DNA from: Glomus cerebriforme
Taxonomy: Eukaryota; Glomeromycota; Glomeromycetes; Glomerales; Glomeraceae
Direction of reading: 5' to 3'
Length of the DNA: 28,216 bases
Assembly (NCBI GenBank): GCA_003550305.1
Contig: QKYT01000260.1
Location: forward strand, 105,004-133,219
The notes beneath the pieces are model-generated. The model was not told the DNA's origin. It worked only from the letters and a program-made list of their open reading frames with translations, and searched no databases. Below, piece by piece: positions 9,240 to 18,899 of this stretch. Within the stretch, counting starts at the first letter, position 1. Every line of letters begins with the position of its first letter. The position numbers and the translations under genes were made by a program.

Positions 9240-9751
9240 GGTCTATATTTTTTAAGAATATACTTTAGAAGTTGCATAGAAATTTACGAAATAATATATA
9301 TATATAATAATTAATGTATAGCAAAAAAAAATGCAATAAATTGATATGATTAAAAAATAAAGCCAAATATGGGCAAAACTTTATTAGTTTTTCATATAAT
9401 GAAGTGGAAAATATTAGATAGGCAAATGAAATATATGATGCTATCAAAGAGGGAGGGAGTACGCGGATCCTAGGCCATTTAATGTGAGTTCCAACATCAA
9501 GTTATTTCTTCGCTCTCTCAGGCTTTTTATAAACTTCTACATCTAACTTATTTCTATCTACTGTATATGTAATGTTACCAATTTACACTTATTGCTATGT
9601 CTTAGTTTCAGAATATTCCAGTCCACCTGAAATTTGATGCTTAATTTTTTTATCACCAGTATGATACTGCACAAAGTATCAAGAATTCAGCATGTGAAGA
9701 TGTTTATCATAAATTTTACTATGCTGATGATACATGTGGAGTTGATTATAA
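9240..9751. other. 3' flank of the ATPase gene and intergenic DNA
   Basis: AATAAA-type poly(A) signals occur near 9333 and 9355, about 100 bp after the stop. A TACTGTA heptamer lies at 9559-9565. No other gene is seen. Confidence 0.5.
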
Positions 9752-9905
9752 AATATATTACTCACATTGCTCAAGCTCTTTTAAAAGTTTGCAGATTTTA
9801 TTCTTTTTAGAAATATTTGCTAACTCTTCTTGAACTAGTTATTTGCACAACTCAATATTACTATCTAATAATACAAGATATGCCTTTTCAATCCCATTAG
9901 TTACT
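9752..9905 (-). pseudogene. Short decayed coding frame, unknown family
   Basis: The minus strand reads GIEKAYLVLLDSNIELCK, a TAA, then LVQEELANISKKNKICKLLK and ELEQCE before degenerating. It is a charged, probably coiled-coil segment. It lies directly before the integrase remnant but on the opposite strand, so it may belong to another element. No family recognised. Confidence 0.3.
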
Positions 9906-9960
9906 ATTATCAAATAAATTCTGGTGAAACACAAAAACTGGATGTTGCATTACCTTATAT

Positions 9961-10464
9961 AAGATTATCTATCAGCCTGAAGGTTATCAGAGAACTGTAA
10001 AAAAATTGCATAAAGCATTGCTAAATGCTGGGTATGATTTTTCCTTATCTGAAGTACAAGATTGGCTTAAAAGACAAGCTGTATATCAAATTCATAAGCT
10101 TCACCCTAAATTTATTTTTTAAGCAAGCTTTAATTCTATAGTAATACCTAATGAAGTTTATCAGGCAGATGTTTTATATATGTCTTATAATAAAGTTGGC
10201 TAAGTGATATATTTTTTTTTACCTTAATATTATAAATACAGCTTTGAGATATAAAGCTTTTATACCAATTGGTTTTAGTAAGAATAGGCAAGATATACTA
10301 ATATCAAATACTATTATAGCAAAAGTATTAATAAATATATATGAGGATTCTGAGTGTCCTTTTATATAGCCAAAATTGCTAATTACTGATAAGGGGTCTG
10401 AATTTAAGAGCGAATGTGAAAAATTATTACAAGCTCATGGTATTTTGAAATCAATGATAAACTA
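9961..10464 (+). pseudogene. Decayed rve-type DDE integrase, N-terminal and core part
   Basis: The frame reads IYQPEGYQRTVKKLHKALLN, then FSLSEVQDWLKRQAVYQIHK, matching the region before the catalytic core of transposon integrases. After a TAA it reads NEVYQADVLYMSYNKVG (first catalytic Asp in QADVLYM), a further TAA, a small shift, then LNIINTALRYKAFIPIGFSK. A TAG comes where Trp would fit (before PKLLITDKGSEF), and TDKGSEF contains the second Asp. Spacing between the two Asp residues is about 60 codons, normal for the family. Homology ends near 10464, before the catalytic Glu, so the copy is also truncated. Similar integrases are frequent in Rhizophagus; whether they belong to Polinton/Maverick, Ginger or LTR elements cannot be told from this piece. 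Confidence 0.8.
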
Positions 10465-11264
10465 AGCATTATGATTGATATATTTTAATATATTTCCCAT
10501 CAGATATCCTGATAAATATATTCTATTTTATGAAGAACCTGAGAATGGAATGTTTATATTTATGTTGTAATGGTATAAGGTAGATAGAAAATTAGTAATA
10601 TAGTATATAGTTAATAATTTATAAATATAAATACGTATTATTCAAAGTATATAGTAATTTATTAGGTAGATAATAATTATATGGCATAGCAATGACATAA
10701 GAGTTATGTGAAATCATGTGATAAAAAATAGTAGAAAAGAAGAAATATATAAGATTTATCTTGAAGAAAAGACATCATAATGACGTAATGTTTAGAAAAG
10801 TAATTATTAGTTATAATTTGTAATTAGGAGAATAGAAAAGAATCTGGAAAGATAAATTTCTTAGAAGATATTTTGTATACCAAATTTTGTTATAAAAAGA
10901 TTTGGATTTTGATTTAGTAATAAAAGAGAGGATTTTCTTTGTAAAAAAAAAAAATAATAATAAATAAATAAATTTTTATAATATAAATAAAATTCTCTTG
11001 TTAATTAAATATTGAAAAGATCTGAATGTTTGAGTTCTATAAGTCTGAAGTAAAATTTAATTAAATTCCAAATTCTTATTTGTTATTTTCTTTCATGTAT
11101 TTCTTTTACCTTTAATCAATTAATGATCAACAATACAAAGATACCAATATGTTTTTCTTTATTTTCTATTGATAAAATAAAGTGGTGGAATCCTCCAATG
11201 TCCTTTATGTAACCTCTCACTAGGGTGTCTTTTATCACAATATATATGTAATCAGAAAAATAAA
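10465..11264. other. AT-rich DNA, no gene seen
   Basis: Homology to the integrase stops abruptly at about 10464. The remaining 800 bp are very AT-rich with poly(A) and AAT repeats (10946-10970). Nothing recognisable. Confidence 0.5.
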
Positions 11265-12204
11265 CTATAATAAATGAAGAAATATAAATACCTTTAGAGC
11301 TATTAAAACACAATACAAAGCAATTACCAGTTGCTTCAGTGAACTTAGTCTGTATATCATCTCCTTTGATGAAAAAATAATATTTGGAATCTTTTCATTA
11401 TCTTTCTTATTTATTTGAACTACGTGATCAATATAAGGAACTTGTCTCTCATCCATCTTATGGTAAATTTTTTCAAGTTTTATGGGAAAATATGCTTTGC
11501 TAGAGTAGCATTTCACCATCACATTTTGCATTGGTTCAATAATCTTTTCAGAATTTGGTCAATAAATTATATAAAATTCTTTGTGAAAAAAATTACCAAG
11601 GTCTTTATGAATAAGAGGTAATAATTAACTAATGTTTCTTCTGATTACAAAAGCATTCATATATCTAAATAATGTTTTAAAATTGCAAGTAATTAAATCT
11701 TTCTGATATATTTGATCATCTTTATTGTATAAATAACAGTAAGTCATATTGAAGTCACAAGCATAGTAATTGAATATGTAAAGGCAAGATTTGTACATCT
11801 ATATTAACTTTGATGTCAATTTCTCTGCTGGATTATTATCAGTATTTGGATCTTTTTCTTCTCCTCTTGTGAGATAGACACCATTCAACATATATGAAAG
11901 TCAGTACATAGCTTTTTTGTAGATGTATTAGAAGATGAATTTTGATTAGATTTAGTTAGGATATGCTAATTACCTTAGCCAGCTAGGAGTTACCCTATCT
12001 TGCAAAATAAAAAAAATGCACCTTTTCATCCATATTAGTAAAGTACTTCTTCATACAAAAAATAACTTAATTGAGGCCTATTCAGTTTTCAAGAATCATA
12101 ATAATAATTACTTTAGGATAAGTATTAGAGTAATTAGAAATGAGTTCATTGTGACTAATACACATTTCTTCATTAATGTGCTTTGAAGTAATTTGTTCAG
12201 ACAT
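11265..12204 (-). pseudogene. Long decayed minus-strand gene, unknown family
   Basis: Starting at an ATG ending at 12204, the minus strand reads MSEQITSKHINEEMCISHNE, then SNYSNTYPKVIIIMILEN and a TGA. After shifts come KKYFTNMDEKVHFFYFAR (about 12040), LSYMLNGVYLTRGEEKDPNT (about 11900-11840), NYYACDFNMTYCYLYNKDDQ (11785-11720) and LITCNFKTLFRYMNAFVIRR. The last block (11600-11265) is the best preserved: HKDLGNFFHKEFYIIY, a TGA, then PMQNVMVKCYSSKAYFPIKL and KMDERQVPYIDHVVQINKKD. Introns may account for some of the shifts. The pieces keep one order and strand over 0.9 kb, which supports a single ancestral gene. I recognise no domain. It lies 800 bp from the integrase remnant, so a link to a large DNA transposon is conceivable but unproven. 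Confidence 0.45.
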
Positions 12205-12429
12205 CTTTTGTTAAATTATCTGTTTGAAAATAAAAATGTATAACTTTAGAAATTTTTTACAAGAGATATAAAGTTATCTAAAATTTTAAAATAAATTATA
12301 ATGTTACCTATAAAATCCTGTTATCTGGATTTCATTATATATCAATATTTTTTTTTTAAAAAAAAAATAATTTAACCGTATTTCAAAATAAAACTAGAGT
12401 AAGAAAAATAACTCAAGAAGCAGGCTATC

Positions 12430-12885
12430 AATCATAGTAAAGATCCTGTTAAATTCAAATCCATTTTGTAATGCTGGCCAAAAATCTGTCTAAATTGGGC
12501 GATTTACCTCACTTTAAAGTGGATTGATTTCATAAGTACATGGATATGACAGTGAAAGATTAATAGTAGAAGAAATAACTTATTGTAATTTTGAAAATGA
12601 AGGACTTATATCTTTATAACTTGATACTGTGTCCAATACTCATAAATCTTAATATTTATTGATTTCACCAAGAGAGAGATCAGCTGGATTGGTTTGGAGT
12701 TCAGAATTTTCATTAGAAAATTTATTGTTCATATTTATACCACACCTATACCCATAGATCTTAATGCTTACTTAATTTCAATACCAAGAGAGAGATCAGT
12801 CAGATGTGAAATTCAGAATTTTCATTAAAAAGCCTATTGTGAGACTGCTTATAACTAATATCCAGAATCAAACAGATGGGACTCA
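12430..12885 (-). pseudogene. Decayed coding frame with many Gln-to-stop-like codons, unknown family
   Basis: The minus strand from about 12740 down to 12430 keeps one frame for about 100 codons: NENSELQTNPADLSLGEINK, then VLDTVSSYKDISPSFSKLQ, VISSTINLSLSYPCTYEINP and FWPALQNGFEFNRIFTMIDS. Five stops interrupt it (three TAA, one TGA, one TAG). Further upstream a similar piece (PPESHLFDSGY) is broken by more TAG/TAA codons. All fit CAA, CAG or CGA ancestors. It may be the 5' part of the 11265-12204 remnant. Function unknown. Confidence 0.4.
12641..12839. repeat. Imperfect direct repeat, ~88 bp, spaced 112 bp
   Basis: Units 12641-12728 and 12753-12839 both start CATA(A/G)ATCTTAAT, contain ACCAAGAGAGAGATCAG, and end CAGAATTTTCATTA. 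The repeat lies within a decayed minus-strand frame and may reflect a protein repeat. It also shows local differences, such as a deletion after ATCAG. Confidence 0.8.
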
Positions 12886-13269
12886 GGTGGCTTAGTAGAT
12901 CAAATTTTGACTTTTTTTATATTCCAAAATGCAAAAGAGTAACAAATTTTAAAAAAATAGAATAATTAGAAGAATAATTTAAATAAATAGGTTGAAAAAA
13001 TGAATAGGATGAATAAATACTGTAAATAGGTTTAAAGAATAAAAAAAGTTGAAATAAATATATTGAAGATTAAATAGAATAAAAAAAAATGAAGTTGAGA
13101 ATAAAAAAGTAATGTTAAAAGGATGTGAAATAGATAGTTAAATAAAACAACAAAAAGAATAAATATATTTATTCTATCTTGAAAAAAAATATATTTTTTT
13201 CACAGGTATATATATATATACATATATTTTTTTGTGATGTAACTTTTGCAAATTATTAAAATTATTATT
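12886..13269. other. Purine-rich low-complexity DNA
   Basis: Long runs of (G)AATAAA/AATAGG-type sequence, a TACTGTA at 13018-13024, and a short TA dinucleotide tract near 13207-13225. No gene. Confidence 0.6.
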
Positions 13270-13440
13270 AAAATAAGGGCAAATGTATATCTCGCAGGGG
13301 TGCGACATCATTATTCATCGCTTCTAATTTGTCACCTCCGTGTCACACCCTCCGACTTTCATTTTTACTATTTATTCTAGGGACTTAGAATTTTTTCGAG
13401 GTGTGAAATCCTATTTGTCACATGTTAATCGTCACATTCA

Positions 13441-13640
13441 TTAATTTTGGCCGAAATTTTTAATTCTGGCCGAAATTTCTATTTTGGGCACTTGGGTATC
13501 GTTACACAGACCAAAAAAGGCAATTTTGTTTCTCTTCAAAATCGAAATTTAGGTTACACGAGACTCCCAAAAAATGAAATTTTCTTAATTTCGGCCGGAA
13601 TTACCGAATTAGGAAAATTCCCGGCGATATATAAGTGTCC
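13441..13640 (+). promoter_or_regulatory. Orphan promoter-like island with GGCCGAAATT motifs and a TATA box
   Basis: GGCCGAAATTT occurs at 13449-13459 and 13468-13478. The near-palindrome AATTTCGGCCGGAATT is at 13587-13602, and TATATAAG at 13628-13635 is followed by GTGTCCCCC. The block 13270-13640 is visibly richer in G and C than its surroundings. This resembles the region around the TATATAAG at 6015-6022. No gene follows: DNA after 13660 is AT-rich with no open frame. The short open frame 13447-13650 is the motif block itself being translated. Single GGCCGAAATT or AATTCCGGCC copies also occur at 19482 and 28099. Confidence 0.5.
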
Positions 13641-13659
13641 CCCATGCTAGATCTAGATT

Positions 13660-14397
13660 TACCCTTAAAATAATATATTACATATAATTTTAATTTTATT
13701 AATAATCAAAATATAAAATCAATTCTACTATCATGTGTGAAATATCAAAACTGTAATGAATTATTAATATATATTGATTAAAATATTTTTAGGTCAAAAT
13801 ATTAAAAGTAATAAGTAATGACTTTGAATCATTACAAAAAAGTTTTTTTTTTTTTTACTAAATTCTATTTCTAATAATGTCAGCCGTATATTTTGTAAAA
13901 ATAACCTTTCTTCTGTAGTCAGAATGGTTGTATAGTGTAATATTGAATTATTTTCAGATTTAATTTTTAAAATAAGATAATATCACAGAAAAATCATGCT
14001 AACAGCCAATTCTTTATTAAAGAGTTTGTAAAAAGATCAATTAACTCCTATTATTATGTTATATTACTAATTGATATGATCGATATTTATCATCAGAAAA
14101 CCTCATTTAGTCCTCATCTTGATTTTTTTGGAACTCTATGCCTTTTAAAACAATGATATTATAACGCATAATTTTGATATTAATTATCACCAATTCTAGA
14201 AAAAGATAAAAGGCACAACTTTTACAACCATTGATCACCTGAACACTAAATTCTAAATCGAACATTCACAATGGAAAGATTTATGTCATAAATTCATTTT
14301 ATTCAGTATATATACAGTATATACATAAGGAAAATGAGCACTTAAATACTCACTAAAAAAATTAATCATGATAAAAGATAAATTTTCTAAAAATTTT
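13660..14397. other. AT-rich DNA, no gene seen
   Basis: No coding frame longer than noise. It includes a TACAGTA embedded in a TA palindrome at 14313-14319. Confidence 0.5.
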
Positions 14398-14850
14398 CCT
14401 ATTATTCATGCAATTTCAGTTCATTATGATGAAACTCTTCAGACAAACAGTCTGTTCTTAAACGTACAATAGTTCCTCATGGATTGGCTGCAGCAATTCT
14501 TCAAGCTTACAATTATCATCAACATTTATGTTTAACACCTGACAATATTTGGTTAATTATCACACAAGGAGTTAGTCGTCACATTAATTTAAATGCAGAA
14601 AAATTTCATTATTTTTTTGTTAATCATGAAGATAAAAAAGAAATAAGTATTAGAGCTGAAGATATTTTGTCTTTTAATGATTCTGTCTTAAAGGAGATTG
14701 GCCTGAAACAATAAACAGATTAGTCGTAGCAACTGACAAATCTGTAGAAAAAATTGATATATTATCTCTTTAGAAAGTGACTTTTCTACTGCAACAAAAA
14801 CTGCTCTTACTGCTAGTCATAACATACCATCATATAATTTTTTGTTCTAA
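14398..14850 (+). pseudogene. DUF4419-domain protein fragment, frameshifted
   Basis: The best frame (from 14478) reads VPHGLAAAILQAYNYHQHLC, then LTPDNIWLIITQGVSRHINL and KFHYFFVNHEDKKEISIRAE. This is the signature of DUF4419: a PDD/PDNIW motif, then 'I.QG...H.N.N.E..R..FV.HE.KK.I'. A shift near 14688 leads to KGDWPETINRLVV, and a second near 14770 to ESDFSTATKTALTAS, matching the 'DFSTTT...AS' part of the family, after which homology stops. Upstream, PIIHAISVHYDETLQ (from about 14398) is a likely degenerate N-terminal part. Full DUF4419 proteins are several hundred residues, so most of the C-terminal half is missing. Function of the family is unknown. Confidence 0.75.
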
Positions 14851-14879
14851 ATTGTACATTTTATAAAAAATAAATTAGT

Positions 14880-15168
14880 AAATATCATACTTCAAAAATT
14901 CATTAAATGGTAAATTAATTTATATCTCATTGATAAATTCTAATTTAAACATTTTTGAATTATTTAAACTTTTTAAAGCTACTTTCTTGTCAGGATCATG
15001 TCATGACCAATTTTGATTTTCATTCTTTCAATGATATATTTCTCCATCAATCCAATTTGCTCTATATACTTTGCCAAACCCGCCTTTTGCAATATATTAA
15101 ATATCATAAAATCTATCATAAAGTAATACTGGATTACTGGATGAATCATTTATTTCAATACTCCATTT
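14880..15168 (-). pseudogene. Protein kinase fragment (glycine loop and VALK region)
   Basis: The minus strand reads KWSIEINDSSSNPVLLYDRF, a TAA, then YIAKGGFGKVYRANWIDGEI: a complete glycine-rich loop GKGGFGKVY-type (here AKGGFGKVY). The frame stays open through two TGA codons to DPDKKVALKSLNNS, with the subdomain II Lys in VALK, and then FINEI. One TGA stands where Trp and the other where Arg would fit. This is the start of the tyrosine-kinase-like domain of the Sel1/kinase families that are hugely expanded in Rhizophagus. Everything after subdomain III is lost. Confidence 0.8.
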
Positions 15169-15424
15169 ATTATTTTATTTAAATTACATTATTACATTTG
15201 TCAAAAACTTTGAATTTTGCTATAAAAATTTATTTTGTAATAAAATTTCAATCATTTTATACACATTTCACTTATGTTAATTACATCAAATACACAGAGA
15301 TATTGCTTATGGCCGTTGATGAACTTTGATGAATAAAGAAAATTTTTTGATTGGATTTTATTAATAGCTTGTTTATTTGACATCAACGGAAATAATCAAC
15401 AAAAAAAAATAATAATACAAAAAA

Positions 15425-15530
15425 TGGTAATCTAAAATATAGCTTTGTCTCATCATAAAATTATTGGTTTTAGGATCTTTAGTAATGCCATAATTTAATA
15501 GACCAATTTGAATTATTCATTTTTAAGTGT
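15425..15530 (-). pseudogene. Second protein kinase fragment (subdomain IV-V), out of order
   Basis: The minus strand reads IIQIGLLNYGITKDPKTNNF then MM, the 'YGIT-DP-TN-Y/F-M' strand of the same kinase family. In an intact gene this follows the glycine loop, but here it lies upstream of it on the same strand. It therefore comes from another copy or from a rearrangement. Only about 25 codons are recognisable. A stop-free minus-strand frame near 15650-15790 (SEESHMAFQKLKNTKFS) may be another remnant but is not assignable. Confidence 0.6.
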
Positions 15531-16076
15531 ATATTAATTTAATTATTGTATGGTTTATACATATGACCACATTTTTTAATTTTAGATATTTCATTGATTC
15601 ATTATAGTTTAAGTAATATTACAATTATTAAAAGTATTTCCTTGTAAGAATGTTTAATAACCAATTGAAAATTTTGTATTTTTTAATTTTTGAAATGCCA
15701 TGTGAGATTCTTCAGATATTGATATTGGCGAAATGTTATTCTTCATTATGTAATAAATTGTATAAATAATATCATATGCCAATTCTATACATTTTCACTT
15801 GAACCTACTTTATTATAAAATTTATTTTAATTTAATAAATTTATTAATAGTAATAATAAGTGAAACTCTGATATTTGTAGTTGTTGATAGATTAAACCAT
15901 AAATATTATATAGATCACGTGTGTGACCTGAGAAATGTTGCTTATTAATAGTGAAAGAGTCATTACATAAAAAATTTTCGCATGACTCATTGATAAACAA
16001 GCTTTTACTTGATTAATAAGATAAAAGTTTATTAAGTCTACATATTTTCCCTTATAATACTTTTTAAGAATTTTTT
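15531..16076. other. Upstream region of the DUF4258-DUF2283 gene
   Basis: AT-rich. A TTATAAT stretch near 16053, about 20 bp before the ATG, is a weak core-promoter candidate. No other feature is supported. Confidence 0.4.
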
Positions 16077-17287
16077 ATGGACCTTTCAACAAATTATCAG
16101 ACGTGGACTTCAGTTCTCGAAGCTAATTTCTTAAAATTTAAGTGGACGCTTGAAGCAAAGATACACACATACGATGACAGGACACAGATTAATCCAAACG
16201 CTGTTGAAAACGTGTTGCTTTTATATATTAATCAAGACCCCTCTACTCAACGTTGTAAGGATGAAAAACATCCTGATCGAGAAATTATTCAACAAAAGAT
16301 TTCTGATAAACATCTTCTTCGTGTGGTTGTAAACTCAACAACTGAACCCTGGCTCATAGTAACTTTTATTCGTTGCTCAAAAAATAGATATTGGAACAAA
16401 AATGTCTACTATGTTAGTCCTAAAAAAGATAGCGCGTTTATCACAGATAAATTAAAGAAATTATCAGTGAATGTGAATAGTATTTGTCAAGATTTTGAAT
16501 TGATAAATTTGAACATAAAAGTAAGTTTTGTAGAATTTCTTTAAAATTTATTTTTTCTTTTGCTTTAATTTTTTTTTTTATCATGAATATTTAGCCCAAA
16601 AAATATGTATTTGAAATTCCAACCAGCCCCATTAATGTTGGCAACCTTGCAGATCGGTAAGTTAGTTATTTGAATTTATATATACGTATTCAAACCATTA
16701 TATTATTTATATACTAATTGTGCATTCCGTCCGTTTCCACTATCCTACAATATTGCTTTGCAACTAAATTAAGGTTTGAAGTACTTTTCAGATATTATGA
16801 AGACACTGATAATTTGGCAATCTATCTCATCAAAGTAACTCCTGGTGTAATCGATTATTGTGAAGATATTTCTGATGATATTCTTATATCTTATGACCAT
16901 AATAACAAAATAGTATCAATTGATATAGATGGAATATCAAAGCTAATATCATGTCATATGTTCGATGTGCAGGAGTTTATAGATGAAAAGCCACCTCTTG
17001 TGCCTAAGTCTGTTTATTATGAAGATTTGGACATTTTGCAAGTCTATTTCATTGATCATAATTATATTTCATGCACAACCAAATTTCAGAAAACTGATAC
17101 TGAGGATATCGAAGTAGAAGTGGATGATATGGGGAATATTGTTTCTATTTTGTTTAATAATGCTGATAAGAAAATAACAAAGCCAATATCGGAAGATGAA
17201 AGAGAATATCTTGCAAAAATATGTGAGGAAGAAGCAAAGGAACTTACAAAATGGTCAAACGCAATTGTTCGTGCGTATAAAATCTAA
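16077..17287 (+). CDS. DUF4258-like domain fused to two DUF2283-like repeats, 333 aa, three exons
   Basis: Exons are 16077-16520, 16595-16656 and 16792-17287. Both donors are GTAAGT, the acceptors are ATATTTAG and CTTTTCAG, and phases 0 and 2 join cleanly. Residues 24-106 look like DUF4258: LEAKIHTYDDR, INPNAVENVLL, an acidic linker, then LLRVVVN, IVTFIRCSK and RYW, the usual 'R(L)LRVVV...VVTAY.TSK..KY' pattern. Residues 170-221 (YYEDTDNLAIYL ... ISYDHNNKIVSIDI) and 244-297 (YYEDLDILQVYF ... VEVDDMGNIVSILF) are two DUF2283-like units, each a 'YD-D-LYI ... DYD--G-IVGIEI' beta fold. A short helical tail follows. In prokaryotes I recall these domains as small neighbouring genes proposed to act as toxin-antitoxin-like pairs; that would make this a fused, intron-containing, possibly transferred version. 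No enzymatic activity can be assigned. Domain calls are by pattern. Confidence 0.8.
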
Positions 17288-18105
17288 AATGGATAATATC
17301 AAATTACAATGAAGATCATAATAAAAAATGCAAAATTTTCAGATTTTCTTTTGTTGCTATTTACAAATATATATAATAAAATTGAAATTGAAACAAATGC
17401 AATTTAAGATACAATTGTTCCTGTGAAATTTTTCCCTAATACATCGATTTGCTTCAAGAGTTCGTTATATTGTTGTACTGTATCTCATAAATAATTGCTC
17501 TTCGCACAAATATTAACTCAAGCGTCAGTTCAATGTTTTATCCTATAGGAACCATATATTAATATGATTAAACACTGATATTAACAGAATTCAAATATAA
17601 AAAAAAACAGGGATAAACTTATTTAGATCTCTCCTAAACCCATCATTTTAGATCTGTTTAATTTTAATTGATATTTATTTTGATCAATTTCCATTTAAAT
17701 TCTATGATTTTTTGAAGATGGGTTTTTAACATTGATGACATCCAATGCATCTTATACTGAAACAAAAAATAGTAAACATTTTAATTTTACAATTTAAAAT
17801 ATTATTTTTTTAGTGATATAACCTATTAATTGCAAACAACAAAACTTTACTTATTAAATCATATGAAATATTATCATTAATTTCAATGATTTTTAGTGAT
17901 TATGTAGCAAAAAAAAAAAAAAATCAAAAAATATTATATTAACTTTAAATCCAAATTTTATTATAATCCTAATAATAACTCATGTAATCTGAAAATTAGA
18001 TATGTTGTTATTTGTTTTTATCTTTCTTTCGCGTTTTTCTCTTAAAATGTTTCTAAATAATTAAGGTAAAATAATATAATTTTTATACTTTACGACCTAC
18101 TGTAA
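17288..18105. other. 3' flank, AT-rich, no gene seen
   Basis: AATAAA-like signals lie within about 90 bp of the stop (17320, 17375). Long A-runs (17909-17921) and TACTGTA sites (17476, 18098). Nothing else. Confidence 0.5.
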
Positions 18106-18351
18106 TTAATTTTTTACCATATGAAATACTTCATTTAAAATTATTAAATATTTTCTAATATATACAATAGTAGAACTAAGATATGTGAAAAAGCCATAAA
18201 ATAAATCGAAATATTTAACGACAAGTTTATTAATAGCAAAAGTTAATAAAACACATTTTATATCTGTTTCAAAATTTTTAGATTTTAGTATACTAAATAA
18301 TCTAATTTCATCTTTTTCACTTGTAAGTATATCAAATTCAAATCCGCACAT
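18106..18351 (-). CDS. Unknown open frame, possibly the continuation of the copy-A gene
   Basis: An 81-codon minus-strand frame reads MCGFEFDILTSEKDEIRLFS, then KNFETDIKCVLLTFAINKLV and a hydrophobic C-terminus. Its composition is balanced for a protein, and coding-like sequence continues upstream of its ATG after one stop (QYHKIGGIIKTLHPLL). It lies just downstream, on the same strand, of the repeated frame at 18577-18840, so the two may be parts of one gene, intact or decayed. No family recognised. Confidence 0.3.
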   Translation of the reverse strand: MCGFEFDILTSEKDEIRLFSILKSKNFETDIKCVLLTFAINKLVVKYFDLFYGFFTYLSSTIVYIRKYLIILNEVFHMVKN

Positions 18352-18576
18352 TTATAATAAAGGATGCAAAGTTTTTATAATTCCACCTATTTTATGATAC
18401 TGGCTCAAATATATTTGACATAAGGCTATCATCATTATCTAAAGAAATAATAATTTAAATTTCCATTAAAATATTGACCCATCATCTTGATCATTTTTTT
18501 GCGACCCTATACTCAGGTATATGAGAAATTATATAAAAAATTTTTTGGTTTGATAATTTATTAATTTAATTAATAA

Positions 18577-18840
18577 AAATAATATTACAAAACAAGAAAA
18601 CTTTTTTGTAAATTATTGAGAGCTATGTGAGTTAAATTAACTAAATGAATAAATGTAGGAAATAGATAATTTAATCCATTGACTAAGAAAGGGATAAATG
18701 GTAGTGCATATGAAAAAAAGCCTAAGATACAACTTGAGAGTCTTGCTTTACATGAAATTTTAAAATTTTCAGGTAAATCATGGTTAAACTTACAATTAAA
18801 AGGGATTTCACCAAGATACTGTATGAGTTTGGAACCATAA
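18577..18840 (-). pseudogene. Copy A of a duplicated conserved frame, unknown family, frame-shifted by a 5-bp insertion
   Basis: The minus strand reads YLGEIPFNCKFNHDLPENFK, then CKARLSSCILGFFSYALPFI and PFLVNGLNYLF, ending LNNLQKSFLVL and a stop. It aligns with copy B (26805-27070) at roughly 80-85% DNA identity by eye. The length difference in the tail (one codon) keeps the frame, which implies that selection acted on a protein. The family is unknown; the segment could be one exon of a longer gene. Relative to copy B, the sequence TACTGTA (18817-18823) replaces TA, which throws the shared frame out of register with the conserved ATGAGA start. Confidence 0.6.
18817..18823. other. TACTGTA heptamer, probable transposon excision footprint
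   Basis: Copy A has CCAAGA-TACTGTA-TGAG where copy B (27033-27044) has CCAAGA-TA-TGAG. The five extra bases are exactly a duplicated TA plus CTG. This is the footprint expected after excision of a Tc1/mariner element whose ends begin CAG. Confidence 0.65.
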
Positions 18841-18899
18841 ATCTCATAAATCCAACTTTTGAAAAATATATACAGTATATGTAGATATATTATTAGTAA

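Noticed and set aside
12950..13225. Repeated GAATAAATAGG-like units considered as a CRISPR-like or satellite array
   Set aside because: Units are irregular in length and sequence without spacers; this is simple low-complexity DNA in a eukaryotic context.
14955..15182. 75-codon plus-strand open frame
   Set aside because: It is the complement of the kinase fragment, whose minus-strand translation shows the glycine loop.
18871..18877. Second TACAGTA in copy A considered as another clean excision footprint against copy B
   Set aside because: The flanking TA-rich sequence aligns ambiguously (12-bp length difference), so the empty state cannot be read from copy B.
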